NCBI GenBank assembly: GCA_905221605.1
Contig: CAJNDS010002446.1
Location: 434,537-498,536 of the forward strand
From: Symbiodinium natans
Lineage: Eukaryota; Sar; Dinophyceae; Suessiales; Symbiodiniaceae
Length of the DNA: 64,000 nucleotides
Direction of reading: 5' to 3'
This document shows, in pieces, positions 13,001 through 23,757 of this stretch. Position 1 is the stretch's first letter. Each line of letters begins with the position of its first letter. The notes beneath the pieces were generated by a model that was not told the DNA's origin, ran no database searches, and worked only from the letters and a program-made list of their open reading frames with translations. A program made the translations under genes and the position numbers.

Positions 13001-16000
13001 GCCAAGATGAGAGTCTTGGCTGAGTTAGTGAACGGATTGTCGCGATGGTTGTCGTGATGGCCACATCCTCCTCTGTGCATGTGTGATGCGCAAGCGGCGC
13101 AAGCTCTGTTCTCTCCGGTGATGTTAACTTTTCACCTGCATGGACGAGCCGCCGTCGCCCCCTCTGCGCTTTAACCGCTACCTGCCACCACCGCCGGCCG
13201 GCCGGAGACCCTGGAGGAGCTTCGCGCAGCACTGCCACGACACGCTTGGCAGCCCACCTCAGATCCCTCCGTCTTATCGAGGAACCTTGGAGGCCCTGTC
13301 ATCTGCAGATACTGCCCGCTTGGATTCAACCAAAGGGAAGCCAGCTGAAGAGGACGATGAGGACCTCACCACGGCACGGCTCCGCTTGAAGCAGGAGATC
13401 CGTGCCGCACTTCGTCAGTGTTCGAGCATTCAGGTGCTTGACGCCACGCTTGCAGCTGTCAGAGGCAAGCTGCCACGGCATGCTCGGCCTCCTTTAGAGG
13501 GCGAAAAGCCGCTGAGACATCTCCTCGCCACGCTGGGTCCTGCAAAGAAGGCAAAAAATCCGCGGAAAGTGGGCAAGCTGATCTCTCAAGCACTGCGCCA
13601 GGAGATTCGCCGGAGTTCGAACAAGGGGGGTGGGGACCGGGCATGACACTCTTGTCTTGTTGATACGGACGTACGCACCCTTCGTGATCTTCATCTGAGC
13701 CCTCAATCTTTGGAACTTCAAACAAGCAAAGATCCTCAAAGCCTTGGTCTCCAGGAGGAGAGCCACCGGCGATTCTCCCTGGCACGTCTGGCGAGTGGAA
13801 GAGGCAAGAAGCGGGACCCGCGCAGCCCACGGAAGGCCATCTTCCGGAGAGGGGACGAGCTGGCCTCCGTCCTGCAGTCCTTCGAGCCAGAGGTGGTTTT
13901 TAGAGTTCTTGCAGAGGGTGGAGTTAGGTTTCTGGACAGCGCCCAGAAATCTAGGGCTAGCTAGTGCTATACGCCCCTACGTCCCGATAATTCCCGATAT
14001 CTACAGACATCTACAAGCAATGCACAGGTGGCACAGCTGGATCAGCTGATCCTGGCAGCCTTTCGTCAGGTCGGCCGTGGCGGACGGTTGAACAAGAAGG
14101 ACCTTCGAAGAGCCTTGCGACTTTGTGGCTTCAAGGATGTCAACAACGACTGGCTGGAGGAAATTTATGAGAGCTTGACCATGGTCTCCTTCATTGACGC
14201 AGAGGATTTTGAGAAGCTTGTGACTGAATATGATAATCGGCAGAGAGAGGCATACTTCGAGGCCTTTCAAAAGTTCGACGTCGACCACAGCGACCAGATC
14301 AGTACGGAAGAGCTGCAAGAGGCGTGTCTGAGTAGTCTCCAAGTTAGAGCCGTTTGTTAGCAAGAGTTGGCTTTGCAGGTTGCACAGAGAGAGCCGGCAA
14401 CTAACTTTGGTCAAGTATTTGTCGCTGTTGAAGTTTCGCTCTGCATGCCCACGCATCCGTTCACAACGTTCGCCCGCGAAAATAGAGTTAAATAGAGGGT
14501 GGTTGCCTTGCTTGCAGTTCCTATTGCCCATAGCCAAAAGGCTTCCGAAGTTGCTAAGACGTGGGGGTGGAGTTCGAAACAACACTGGCCTTGTCTACTT
14601 ATGGATGGTTGAGGAGGATCTGCCGCTTAGTTTTTTCTGACTGCCCCTTCTTAGCAGGCGGGTTTGGCATCCGAGCCTGTGAAGGGAACGCTTTGCAAGG
14701 AACGGAGTGCAGAGCCTCGGCCTCAGCCGGTGCTTCTGAAGCGAGTTCTTGCAGCTCTCTGTGCAGGTCTTGCGATCTCTGGGTCTCGTGGTGCAGCCCA
14801 GCCTGCTTGGGGAGATTATGCGCAAGGTGGACTATGACGACAGTGGCGAGTTGTCCTTCGACGAGTTCGAGCAACTGATGAAGCTCCTAGCAGACTCCGA
14901 CGGCTTCCCCGAGTCCGAGCATGAGGAGCTGAAGAAGGCCTTTAAACGCTTTGATGGCTCCGGCGATGGCGTGCTGGATTTGCAGGAGTTCCTGGGAACG
15001 CAAGGCTGGCTCGGATACCAGCTGAAGATGAAGGATTTGGAAGACATTTTCCATGATGCTGACGTGGACGGGCGAGGCACCCTTGAGTACGCTGAGTTCG
15101 TGCAAGCCATGAAGGCGGTGCGTGAAGTTGAGATGAAGGAGATCCAACAAGTTTTTGAGGACCAAGATCAGGATCGTAACGGTCTGTCGCCTTCTGAGCT
15201 GGAAGGTGCATTGAAGGTCCTGAATTACGACTGCGACTTGCAAGTGGTGTTGGAGGTTGCAGCGCAGGTCTCGGAGGCCAAGGGTGGCCCCAAGCGGCTT
15301 GAGCTCAGCTACGAAGACGCACTGGATTTTCTTCACAGATACCGCACCTGCGAAGGCTTGACACAGGCCGAGATGCAGGATCTCGAGCAGGCCTTCAAGC
15401 GATATGAAAGTGATGGCTCCGTCCGTGCTCGAGATGTCCAAAAGGTTCTGAGCTGGTTCGGCCATGACCTCTCCCCCGAAGAGGTGGATCGATTTGCACG
15501 AAAAGCACAGTGCTCGGAAGGCCACTTGACGCTTCAAGACGTGAAGAAGCTCTTGCGCATGGAGCGTGAGGAGGCCACGGAGCATTACCAGAAGGTCTAC
15601 CGCAGAGACCACGGCACACAAGAGATCAGCAGCCAGCAAGCAGCCTTGCTCTTTGCAGAGCTCCAGCTGGAGGCGCGCAGTGCCAACAACTTCGAGCTGG
15701 GCTTAGCCTCGGCCTTCCGCAAAGGAGGTGGGGGCTTCTCACCAGAGAGCTTTGTACGGACCTGCCTGAAGCGGCGGAAGGCCAAGGCCCAGGAGAGGAG
15801 GGAGACGGCAGGCTTCGACAAGGCGCCCCAGATTTGTTATGATCTGTTATTCCCCATCATGTCTCTCCAGTTACAGTAATACGCATTAGGCTGCACAGAG
15901 CTTTTTTCCCCTCTCAAGACACGAGGAGCTGGGACAGCTGAAGGAGCTCTTCGCCAGCCTTGCGAAGGGCAACCGCCGCCGGGATCCGGACCAGGGCCTC

Positions 16001-19000
16001 TCTGCGGAGGATGTGGGCCACGCGGCAAGGACCCTCTTCACCTTCGGTGTGGTGGAGCCGCTAAAGGCGCCAGCTGGGAAAACCGCTCGAATCCCCATGT
16101 GTTCTACATCTGGGGCGCCCCTTCGTAGGTACTTTTGCCTTGTTGCGTACCAAGGGCTCCTGATCCAAAAGGATGCTGGTTTAAAACAACCCGGACGTAA
16201 CTCCAGGAAGCCAGACAATCCCCATGTCGCTAGAGCTTCGAAACGTGCCAGATCTGAAAGACGTCCCGAACGACCCCCACTGTACAACAGCTCCAAAGTT
16301 CATGGAAACACGCAGACGCCAGGCAGGCCTCCGAAGAAGCTAAAGAATACGTGTCTCAGATACGCATGTCACACGGACGTAGAGCAGGCTTCCTTGAGCG
16401 AGCTCCTTCGGGATCTGGAGCGCAAGACGCCCATCAGCTTCAAGGCCTTCCTACGCCACATGCGCTTCTTCGTCGACCTTTTTGTGAAGGATTATGCCTT
16501 GCGGGAACAGCTGGCCATCCGAGACACAGGCTTCTCCGTTCAAGAGGTCGAGGACTTCCGACAGCTTTTCCTGGAGAGCCTGGAGTATCGGGAGGGAATT
16601 GTTTCCGTTGGGCAGCTCCTGTCCTTGTCCGACCTGCGTCGGGCATTACCGCTGACCGAGAGGAGCCCGGCATTGGGCTCAGTGAATGCCGTCAAGGGTG
16701 AAGCCGTGCAGCTCTTGAACGGGGTGTCCAAGGCAAAGCCCGAACAAGACAAGAACATGGTGGTCAACTTCCCGCAGTTCTTGCGGATTGCCAAGCAACT
16801 GCTCCAAGCAGCGGCCAAAGAGAAACAACTCAGATCGCTCAGCCACAGCTTCACTCGCGGCTTAACCCAATGATTATCTGAACAGTTGCCAGAAAATCTC
16901 GCGACTTAGGCCCTCGGAAGACCGATGCTCGTGGCTTGCGTGGAAAATCCACGATGGAGCTCACTGGCTCTTGGCTCAAGGCCTGTACAAACGAATCGAA
17001 TCAGACGGCCGCGGCTGAGCCGCCTTCGCCCTGAAGAGCCTGAGAAAGGTGGAGGATCACGACTCAGTACAGTGACTAAAGCAGCAAGCCTTAAGACCCT
17101 ACTCCCTTGCTTCACAAGAAAGTGGTCAGTCCTGGAAGTTCTAGGCAGCGCTCGGGATCTGGAGCATTTTGCGTACCGCGTTGGCCGGGTCCTGTGACTT
17201 CTTCTGCTAGCTGCCAAACCTGATTTTCTTTTGAAGTCCTGCAACAAGCGGTTGCCCTACATCGGAGTCGCCACGCCTGTCGCCACACCGGTTAGTTCCA
17301 GAGGGCCCAGGGTCGCATGCAGTGATAGGGGACTTAAGAGGCCTGACAACACTCCCAAACAGGGGCTTGGCCAAAGGGGCTACAAAGAACAGTGCTCTAC
17401 AGGAGAGTTTTTCGACAAGTTGGACACAGACCACACCGGCTTCTTGACGTGGAAGGACAGTGGTTGCATTGTGGGGGCGATCTTCGCTGAAAGACATGAG
17501 GCACAGCACACTAGACTAGACCCCATAGACCAGACTTAAACCCTAAACATTCCCTTTTCACGGCCAAACCTTGCGCAAACATCTGTCTTCATAAAATGGG
17601 TTAACCGGTTAACCCACAAAGACGGGCTCAGACGTGTATGAAAATTACGATAAAGGGGGATAGAAAGGCTACTGTACTAATTTGTACAAACGATCGAGAG
17701 TAGGCAAGTTAAATTGAAGAAGGGCTGGCAGAAGGAGCTAGGGCTAATCGAGCTATGAGGAAAGCATCCGCGTTCGAAATGCCGCATACCCTGAATGGGT
17801 TACAAAATGGGCAGTGAGTGTGCACAAAACTTCCTGTGCTCTGCTAGTGCTCTGCTGCACAGATCTTTCGTCACCGCGTTTTCGCACAGACGATTCTTGC
17901 TTGGGAATCAATTTCCTGCATTTGCTGGGCCGGGCTCCGCATTTTTGTGGCACTTCCCTGCTAAGGCACGTTTGGTTCCCTAATACTTCACGAGTTTGTT
18001 CCTCATTGCCCGCTCGGAGGCCTCCGATTCCCTAGTTGCAAGTGCCACGCCTCATCAGATGCCAGATCAACCACGAGCATTTTTTCAGTAACAGGTGGTC
18101 CGTAGAGAATCACGGCAGCAATATTTGTGCATTTTCATCGCGGTCATGTCCGAAAACCGCTACGTGACGCAGGCGAAGCTGCTGTGATGCCCAAACGGCC
18201 CGAGGCAATCTGTCAAACAGTTCGAGCCGTCCCCTGCGCAGTCTCATAGTGCCCGAGATGCAGAAAAGAGCTAAAATTCCGCCTGCCGTCCTTTTTCCGA
18301 CCTTTTGGCCTTCTCACATCTGTCACACAGCTTCCGACTTCCGTTCCCGCCCAAGCGCTTGGATCTATAAGGTACATCAGACGAAGACGTTAAACCCGAA
18401 TGATGTCTTCGTGTTTTTGGTCCCGTGCTTGTGCTTCGAAGCCCTGGCTGTGCCGCTCTTCTGGTAGCTTTTATTATCTTGTTACGATTCACGGAAGAAG
18501 AAAGAGAGGAGGGAGAAGACATGAAAAAACGAGGCTGCTGAAGTAGCACCCTCCGGCGCTTCATGAAACCAAAGCAGCACTTCTAGTGGCCCAGTGAACC
18601 TACTCGCAGTTTCAAGTCTAGAGCCCAAAACCGGCCCACGCACAGGACCCTGATGTCCTTCTCTAGTCAAATGCAGGAGTTCAGCGAGGTCCTTCGGAAG
18701 CCAGAGTTGCGATCCTGGATGGCGACCCTGGAGCTGGAGACGTTCGACCTTGCAATGGGGCCGCACTCATGGGGGCTAGGGCTTGGGGGTTTGCAGGTTT
18801 GGGTGTTCCCTCCGGACGCGGCATCTTGAAGCCGAGGTGAACCTCTTCCACATGATCGATGACGGTTGCTCAGATTTATAACAACGCGTCGCTGTAACCT
18901 GGTACGTATTCTCCGAACCGCCAAGGGAACGCCAAGAACAAGAAGCGGTCGTCAAAGGGCCCTGAACTCCTCAAGCTGTGAAACCTTGAAGCCTTAAAGC

Positions 19001-19152
19001 CTTTAACCCTTAAGTCCGAAGGTGATGGAGCCATCACGGTGGCTGAGTTTCTGGACGGTGCCATTCGCCTAAGAGGCGTGGCCAAGAGCCTGGACTTGGC
19101 TCAGGCGGAGGGGGGAGGGAAGGCTCACGACTTCAAGGATCACAGGATGTGA
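8906..19152 (+). CDS. Voltage-gated cation channel with C-terminal EF-hands (gene span)
   Basis: Assembled from at least 14 short exons: 8906-8972, 9487-9554, 9658-9747, 9980-10051, 10419-10523, 10606-10679, 10824-10869, 11795-11843, 12457-12482, 12563-about 12626, 17403-17455, 18677-about 18750, 18832-18864 and 19022-19152. Most junctions keep phase. The product is one six-helix channel domain (S1-S6, S4 sensor, pore loop) followed by EF-hand sequence, the layout of the large dinoflagellate family of Ca2+-regulated cation channels. It would sit in a membrane and pass cations in response to voltage. The N-terminus before S1, the piece between the pore and S6, and a short linker before the first EF-hand were not found. 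The true 3' end is uncertain; the last exon reaches a TGA at 19150. Ion selectivity cannot be told. A second gene lies between the S6 and EF-hand exons. Confidence 0.8.
9350..9479. repeat. Interstitial telomere-type array (CCCTAAA)n
   Basis: About 18 head-to-tail CCCTAAA heptamers with a few CCCCAAA and CCCTGAA variants. This is the plant-type telomere motif, also used by dinoflagellates. The block lies wholly in the intron between the S1 and S2 exons of the channel and stops seven bases before the 3' splice site (TTTTACAG, exon from 9487). Confidence 0.97.
10220..10315. repeat. G-rich tract
   Basis: Long runs of G broken by A, C or T, within the channel's S4-S5 intron. Such runs can form quadruplexes on this strand. 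The proline-rich and glycine-rich frames across it are artefacts of the repeat. Confidence 0.9.
10419..10869 (+). CDS. Channel exons: S4-S5 linker, S5 and pore loop
   Basis: Exon 10419-10523 reads GMSSLIMLLKCVRASFNTLC then WSLSFIVVLQCMAGM, the S4-S5 linker and helix S5. Exon 10606-10679 reads VMSQVLWPYMKDESVDLEER then REVF with a GC donor (TTCAG|GCCAGA). It joins in a split arginine codon (AG|A) to exon 10824-10869, RYYGTFTGTFLTMFEA. The run YYGTFT-TFLTMFE matches the pore-loop region of dinoflagellate EF-hand channels as I remember it. The exon ends at a GT donor (GCC|GTAGGG). The following pore-to-S6 piece, normally containing N-W-x-P, was not located between 10870 and 11794. Confidence 0.8.
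11503..11592. repeat. (GAT/GAC)n trinucleotide repeat
   Basis: An imperfect GATGAT/GACGAT tract inside the channel's pore-to-S6 intron. It translates as poly-Met, poly-Asp or poly-Thr by frame and is not an exon. Confidence 0.9.
11795..12626 (+). CDS. Channel exons: helix S6, including a 26-base micro-exon
   Basis: Exon 11795-11843 reads VDNVSDWFVYVFVVYR and ends one base into a cysteine codon (CGAT|GTCAGG). Exon 12457-12482 is only 26 bases and reads (C)VVGFAVLN with a GTAGCT donor. Exon 12563-about 12626 reads VSAVFIQQTMKVAQAKEQ. Joined, they give VYRCVVGFAVLNVSAVFIQQ, the S6 helix and the start of the cytoplasmic tail typical of this family. The frame is kept at both joins. The end of the last exon is uncertain: possible donors are GTACTC at 12627 or GTGTCT a few bases later. 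Confidence 0.8.
12010..12240. other. AT-rich patch in channel intron
   Basis: About 230 bases of strongly AT-rich sequence within the 11844-12456 intron, with abrupt borders against GC-rich flanks. No frame, repeat unit or inverted ends are obvious. It resembles in composition the large AT-rich island at 28.45-34.9 kb and could be a fragment of similar material. Confidence 0.5.
13140..16873 (+). CDS. Calmodulin-like multi-EF-hand protein, nested inside the channel gene
   Basis: Exons: 13140-about 13600 (ATG start with in-frame stop just upstream; proline-rich then basic and helical), 13755-13892, 14028-14321, 14767-about 15830, about 15926-16066 and 16388-16873 (TGA). Join 14321/14767 uses a GC donor and restores STEELQE-VLRSLGL, the calmodulin-type spacing. 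Join 16066/16388 also uses GC and gives VEPLK-ASLSELL. EF-hand loops seen: DVDHSDQISTEE (Asp for the usual Gly), DYDDSGELSFDE, DGSGDGVLDLQE and DVDGRGTLEYAE. A fifth loop (DQDRNGLSPSEL) lacks one residue after Gly and probably does not bind well. The C-terminal 250 residues are helical and not recognised. The protein is likely a soluble Ca2+ sensor. The exon 1/2 and 4/5 borders are not settled. The gene lies between the channel's S6 and EF-hand exons on the same strand. A single fused gene cannot be excluded, but the start and stop codons argue against it. Confidence 0.75.
16971..16980 (+). other. Spliced-leader-like decamer
   Basis: TTGGCTCAAG, identical to the last ten bases of the dinoflagellate spliced leader, lies 98 bases after the stop codon of the nested EF-hand gene. 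The bases before it do not continue the match, so it is a weak relic candidate. Confidence 0.25.
17403..19152 (+). CDS. Channel exons: C-terminal EF-hand tail
   Basis: Exon 17403-17455 reads GEFFDKLDTDHTGFLTWK, an EF-hand (loop DTDHTGFLTW..). Exon 18677-about 18750 reads EFSEVLRKPELRSWMATLEL then ETFDL. Exon 18832-18864 reads EVNLFHMIDDG. Exon 19022-19152 reads GDGAITVAEFLDGAIRLRGV then AKSLDLAQ. Joins give LTWKEFSEVL and HMIDDGDGAITVAEF, matching the tail that follows S6 in dinoflagellate cation channels. The first join needs a GA donor (AAG|GACAGT); the 18864/19022 join uses GT and splits a glycine codon. The 18750/18832 border is one base ambiguous. The tail would let Ca2+ modulate gating. 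Because it completes the S6 tail, the intervening 13.1-16.9 kb gene appears to be an intron passenger. Confidence 0.75.
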
Positions 19153-19797
19153 GCCCTTTAGGCTTCAGGCTTGAGGACTTTGAAAGACCGCGCAGTACGG
19201 GCCTGGAAGCTGGGGCAGCGAGGTCAAGTTCTTGTTGCTGCAGAAGCCCTCCTCGGCAGTTACTTGCGTACCGAGTACCGTAGGTTGCGTAGTCCCTGAA
19301 CATTCCCAGAGGCCGGCAAGGTGAGTGATATGTAAAATCACGTGGCTCCCGGATTTTTTTCCTCTACGACAGTGCTACGACGATCAACACATGCCTCTGC
19401 CAGTGCTACTGTGTCTAGAGAGACTGGTTATACAGTTCCGGAGGGCACCATGACTGCGGAATCGGATCCCCAAGCCGAAGGCTGCAGCAGCTCAGCTGAG
19501 CTGAGCTGTGCACTGTTGTCTGGCCAGGTGCTCAGCACAACGCGTCGAGTGGATGCCAAGATCGAGGTGCCCACGCAGCAAGATGAGGGCGCGTCCGAAG
19601 CCATCTTAAACAAACCCTGAAGCCCAAACCGTCCCTTAGAACGTCAGATCATGCCAACTTCTTCCAAGGGCTTGGCTCTGGCATCAACTGCACTGTCACG
19701 TACTTAAGGCGTGCCTTATGGCCATCCAGAAGTTGTCGCACGAGACCGACGTCGAAAGCTTGAAGATGACGGCTCCCATTCTCGAGAAGTGAAGTTT

Positions 19798-19800
<3 letters not shown>

Positions 19801-19829
<29 letters not shown>
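19801..19829. repeat. (GT)14 microsatellite
   Basis: A plain GT dinucleotide run followed by G-rich sequence to about 19877. Confidence 0.95.
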
Positions 19830-19831
<2 letters not shown>

Positions 19832-21040
19832 GAGGGGAGGGGGCAGGGGGAAGAGCAGGGGGGGGGGAAGGGCGGGCATGGATCAGATGATCAGAGTATA
19901 TCAGAGTCTTCGAGTTTAGGGGTTTTGATCGTGTGCGTATGGGTGCATTTTTTTTCGAGTTGAACACCTAGCATTCAATCGTCGTCCACGAATCGCGTCG
20001 TTTCATCGGGTTCTTCGAAGACCCTCGCCCCCAGCATCAGGGGCGGCAACGGAGCCTAAGCATCGAGTGTTGTTGCTCTTGGCTCTTGAGGCTTTCGGAA
20101 AGATGCAAAGATTGACAACGCGACGGATGTCGCTGCACAGGCGATGCCATGCAAGGTGTAGCAGGTAGGGGGTCACTGGGGAGCGGTCCTCCGAGAATCC
20201 GTTTCGGCCCTAGTCCTAAACCCAAGCCCACTCAGTCCCCATTCTGTTTCTGACAGGCCCACACACGTGCCCATGACATTTGTCCGAGGGTAGAGCTCCC
20301 CTCCAGCTGATACCATAGAGGCCCACTGAGCCGAGGGCAATTTCCCTAGAGTTAGTCGTGTCCAGTATGAAAACTTGGTCTGAGAGACATTCTGACGGCA
20401 GGCAGCAGAAGGAGCTTGAATCCAAGAAGGCAGGCAATGCCCAGCTATCTGTACGTAGGGAACAGCACCTAGCAAGGATCAGTCTTCGTTGATCCTAGGA
20501 CCTAGGAACGAGCATCTGTAGCTACGATACATCACGATACGGCCTTGCCTTCCTTGGGAAAGTTCGACCTGAACCAGCCTTCCTCTGAGTCCGATCGCGA
20601 GATCGTGGGCTACCTAGAACAGCCAACTTAAAGCCCTCGGAGCGGGCTCGCTTCCAATGTGGGACTCACCCGTTGAAAGTACTGGCAGAAGGGCATTCTT
20701 ATGCACCCCATTTGTTCACTTCTTCGAGAACCGCAAGCAACTGCGCACGATAAACGCAATAGCATGCTTGGCACTCTTGCATTCTTTTTTGTTCTTGGTC
20801 TGTGCATAATAAAGGCCGCTGGCACTTACACTTCTTCTTTTGCATGAGCAGTTGTGTTCACATGTCAGAGGCCAACCTTCCTGAAACGATGCAGGGGCTT
20901 GTTTTAGGCGCATACTTTTTTGCTTTCGATGACAGTGTGGTTTCACATGTGTCGTAAGTATATGTATGCAGACAGACATGTGATTTGGTTTTGGAGCTGG
21001 AGTGAGTGGGCGGGCGGGGGCCCCGGGGCGCTGGGATGAG

Positions 21041-21130
21041 GCTGGGGATGATGATCATGATGATGATTGTCGTCAAGATGATGACGATGATGATGATGAA
21101 GATGATGATGATCATGATGATGGTGATGTC
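21041..21130. repeat. (GAT)n trinucleotide repeat
   Basis: Imperfect GATGAT/GATCAT/GACGAT tract, similar to the one at 11503-11592. Frames across it are artefacts. Confidence 0.9.
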
Positions 21131-23647
21131 TTGCGGGTTGAGGCCCATTTCTACTTCGCACGAACTGTTGTCAGTGAAGTTTTTGCCACATTCCAACTTC
21201 GTGCACTGCGGCGAAGCTGCTCCACTCATCACATAAACCGCAGCTCTCCTTTCAACATCGAGGCAAAACCGGAGAGACTCCCCGAACTGGGGCTTCCAAA
21301 AGCTTAAGCTAAACAGTGGACCAGGAGGGGCGTAGATGAAGCCCTACAAGCGTAGCATGTCGCCAGGAGACTCAAACAAGCGCATGGTGTTCTTGATGGC
21401 AGAAGTTGCGGCTTCGGATTTGAAGCCTTGCGGGTGGGCAGTGGGGATCTTCGACCGCCTGAAACAGGGTACCCCGTTTCAGTCGGTAGTTTTTGCATCG
21501 AGTCGAGGGCACGACCATCGTTTGGCTTTTTTGTCCGTCTCCGCTGAAGCTTGTGAACCCTCCAGGCACGACTTGTGAGGTCGGGTTTTAACTCGTTTTG
21601 GGTTAGAGTTGAAGGACGTGCCCTCATCCAGACGGTGAGGTAGCGATGGTTGTTAGAGCCGTTTTGTCTTTGTCACTCATGCAGTTCACCCAGGTATCTA
21701 AAACCAGTTGCCCTAAATTCCTAATCATGCTGCGCGCAGGTGGCTCGCGAGTCCCTGATGTCTTGATTGCAACCTGTGGGTCCCATTGAGCCGGCGGTGT
21801 TGCTGACAGATGCTTTTCACATTTTCACGCTCTCAAGCATAATCGCTTGCGATGGCTAAATGGCTGATACCAGGACCACGGCTGTCACCTCTCGGCGTTT
21901 TTCGGCATCACTGGTACCATCTCCCTCCCTCTAAGCATCGTGCAGGTTACTTTTTTGCAGGACGGACCGGTAGGGTGTGCTATAGGAGCCATAAGACCGA
22001 ATGTGTTTAGAGTGCGGCTTCTATTGCTTGAAAGCTCGCATCCTGGCAACGTTTAGCACGTCTTGATGCAAGAAGACTGTATCCCGGCACGCCCGGTCCT
22101 CCCCAGTAAGCTCTAAGCAAGGCAGAGTCTGAACGGGCAAGTCTCGCCTAGGTGGCCGGATAGTCTACGGGTCGTCGCCGGCAACCTTTAAGACCACGCT
22201 TTTGGCATCGTCCCACTTGCCCGATCGCGGGCTCGTCCAGGCATTGAGCACTCCCGTCTCGAGGCCGATCTGGCGAAAACATTTTCAGAGACGTGTTTCA
22301 TGTCGGGTTTGCGCGTGCGGTTGGGCTTCGTCCGTCTGTTCTACTCTAAGTTGCACTTTGTGGTGTTCAACATCGCGCTGTCCCGTGCGTAAGCCTTGCC
22401 AGTCCAAGGCAGGCATCGTGCTGTTGCTTTTGGTGCGGTAAATCACTGTGAGTGACGTGCTGTGGTCTGCCGCGCTTTTGGACTTGCTCTGGCGCTATGC
22501 CATATGCCAGTCTGGAATACTCGTACGTTGGCTTGTTGGAGTTTACCGTTTGGTCCCTCTTCTTTAGATGAGCTATGAAGACGAATCCGATAAACCAGGA
22601 CTGGGAGAGGTGACAGCCTAGTTTCGTGTCCTGCGTTGCAGCCTCTTTCTGAGATTCTGGTGCTTGGCCAGAGGCACTCCAGCTTGTTGCTGTGCTGTTC
22701 CAGACCCAGCGATTTGGGCAGCGATCTGAAAATGATCGTCGGTACCCCTCCACCCTCTGCGCTCACCAGTAGAGAAAAGCTGTGGTGACTGATGTTTTGT
22801 GTCACATGCGAGCAGCAGACGAAGTGCTCGCTGGGCAGTGTGAGCACTCCTCAGCGCGACCCCGTTTAAAGCATGTTTTGTGACTTGCACGTCGGTGCCA
22901 GGTGGGCTGACAGACACCTTATCTGTGCCGGCACAGTCCCTGACGCGAGCGTTGCTGGAGGTCCGGGGCACTCGACCCATGCTAATTGATCGCCGTTCAG
23001 CAAGTTGTGTCGACTCAGGCGGATCTTGCCAAGAGGCTTCCCGTGCAGGGGACAGCCAAGCATAGCTTCTTTGAGGCTGGGCTGTTCGATGGCGCCTCAA
23101 GACTTCCGGTGGTCCAAATCACGTTGGTCTTTTGAAGCCACTCGTTGTGAGCAGCCATGTGGTTGAATCGGCGCCCGCTCTGTCAGCATAGGCTCCGCAA
23201 AACGTGGTATGTTGCCGGTTCCTGGGCTGTCAGGGCCTGGATGTCTTCACTTTGTACAGAAGGCCCGCACCTTAGGAATCCACGCGGGCTTGTGGCCGAC
23301 AGCATGATTGCAAGCTGAGGCCACGGGGACCCGAGCTGCCAGACATCCAGCCGAGGGCGATTCAGGAGCTCCGAAACCTGGCCTCCTGCTTCTCGTCACG
23401 TCGTGTGGTGTTTGCTGGATGCGACAGATGATTGGTTTGGTTGTGACTCAGCGGGGCTGCTTTGCTTTCGGGCAGTGGCTATTGCTTTTTGGCGGAGATT
23501 GCAGTAGCTATGGCAGTAGTTGTGGAGTTTTCTGGAGGGCTGGGTGTTTTGCTTTCCCTCATGCGGACCTGGCTTTGCCAGTTCCTCCGTTGTCCTCCCC
23601 GCGCTGGCCCCCTCCCTGCCTCTCGTTTTTTCGCCTTGCCTTTCGCC

Positions 23648-23757
23648 GCTGCTGCTGCTGCTGCTGGTGCTGCTGCTGCTGCTGCTGCTGCTCCTCGGCG
23701 GCGATAGATAGTTAGATAGATGGATAGATACATCGATAGATACATCGATAGATATTC
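23648..23757. repeat. (CTG)n followed by (GATA)n
   Basis: About 15 CTG units with one GTG and one CTC interruption (23650-23697) are followed at once by a GATA/GATACATC tract (23703-23757). Two unrelated microsatellites abut. Confidence 0.93.

Noticed and set aside
14887-15639. 250-codon minus frame
   Set aside because: It is antisense to the main exon of the EF-hand gene.
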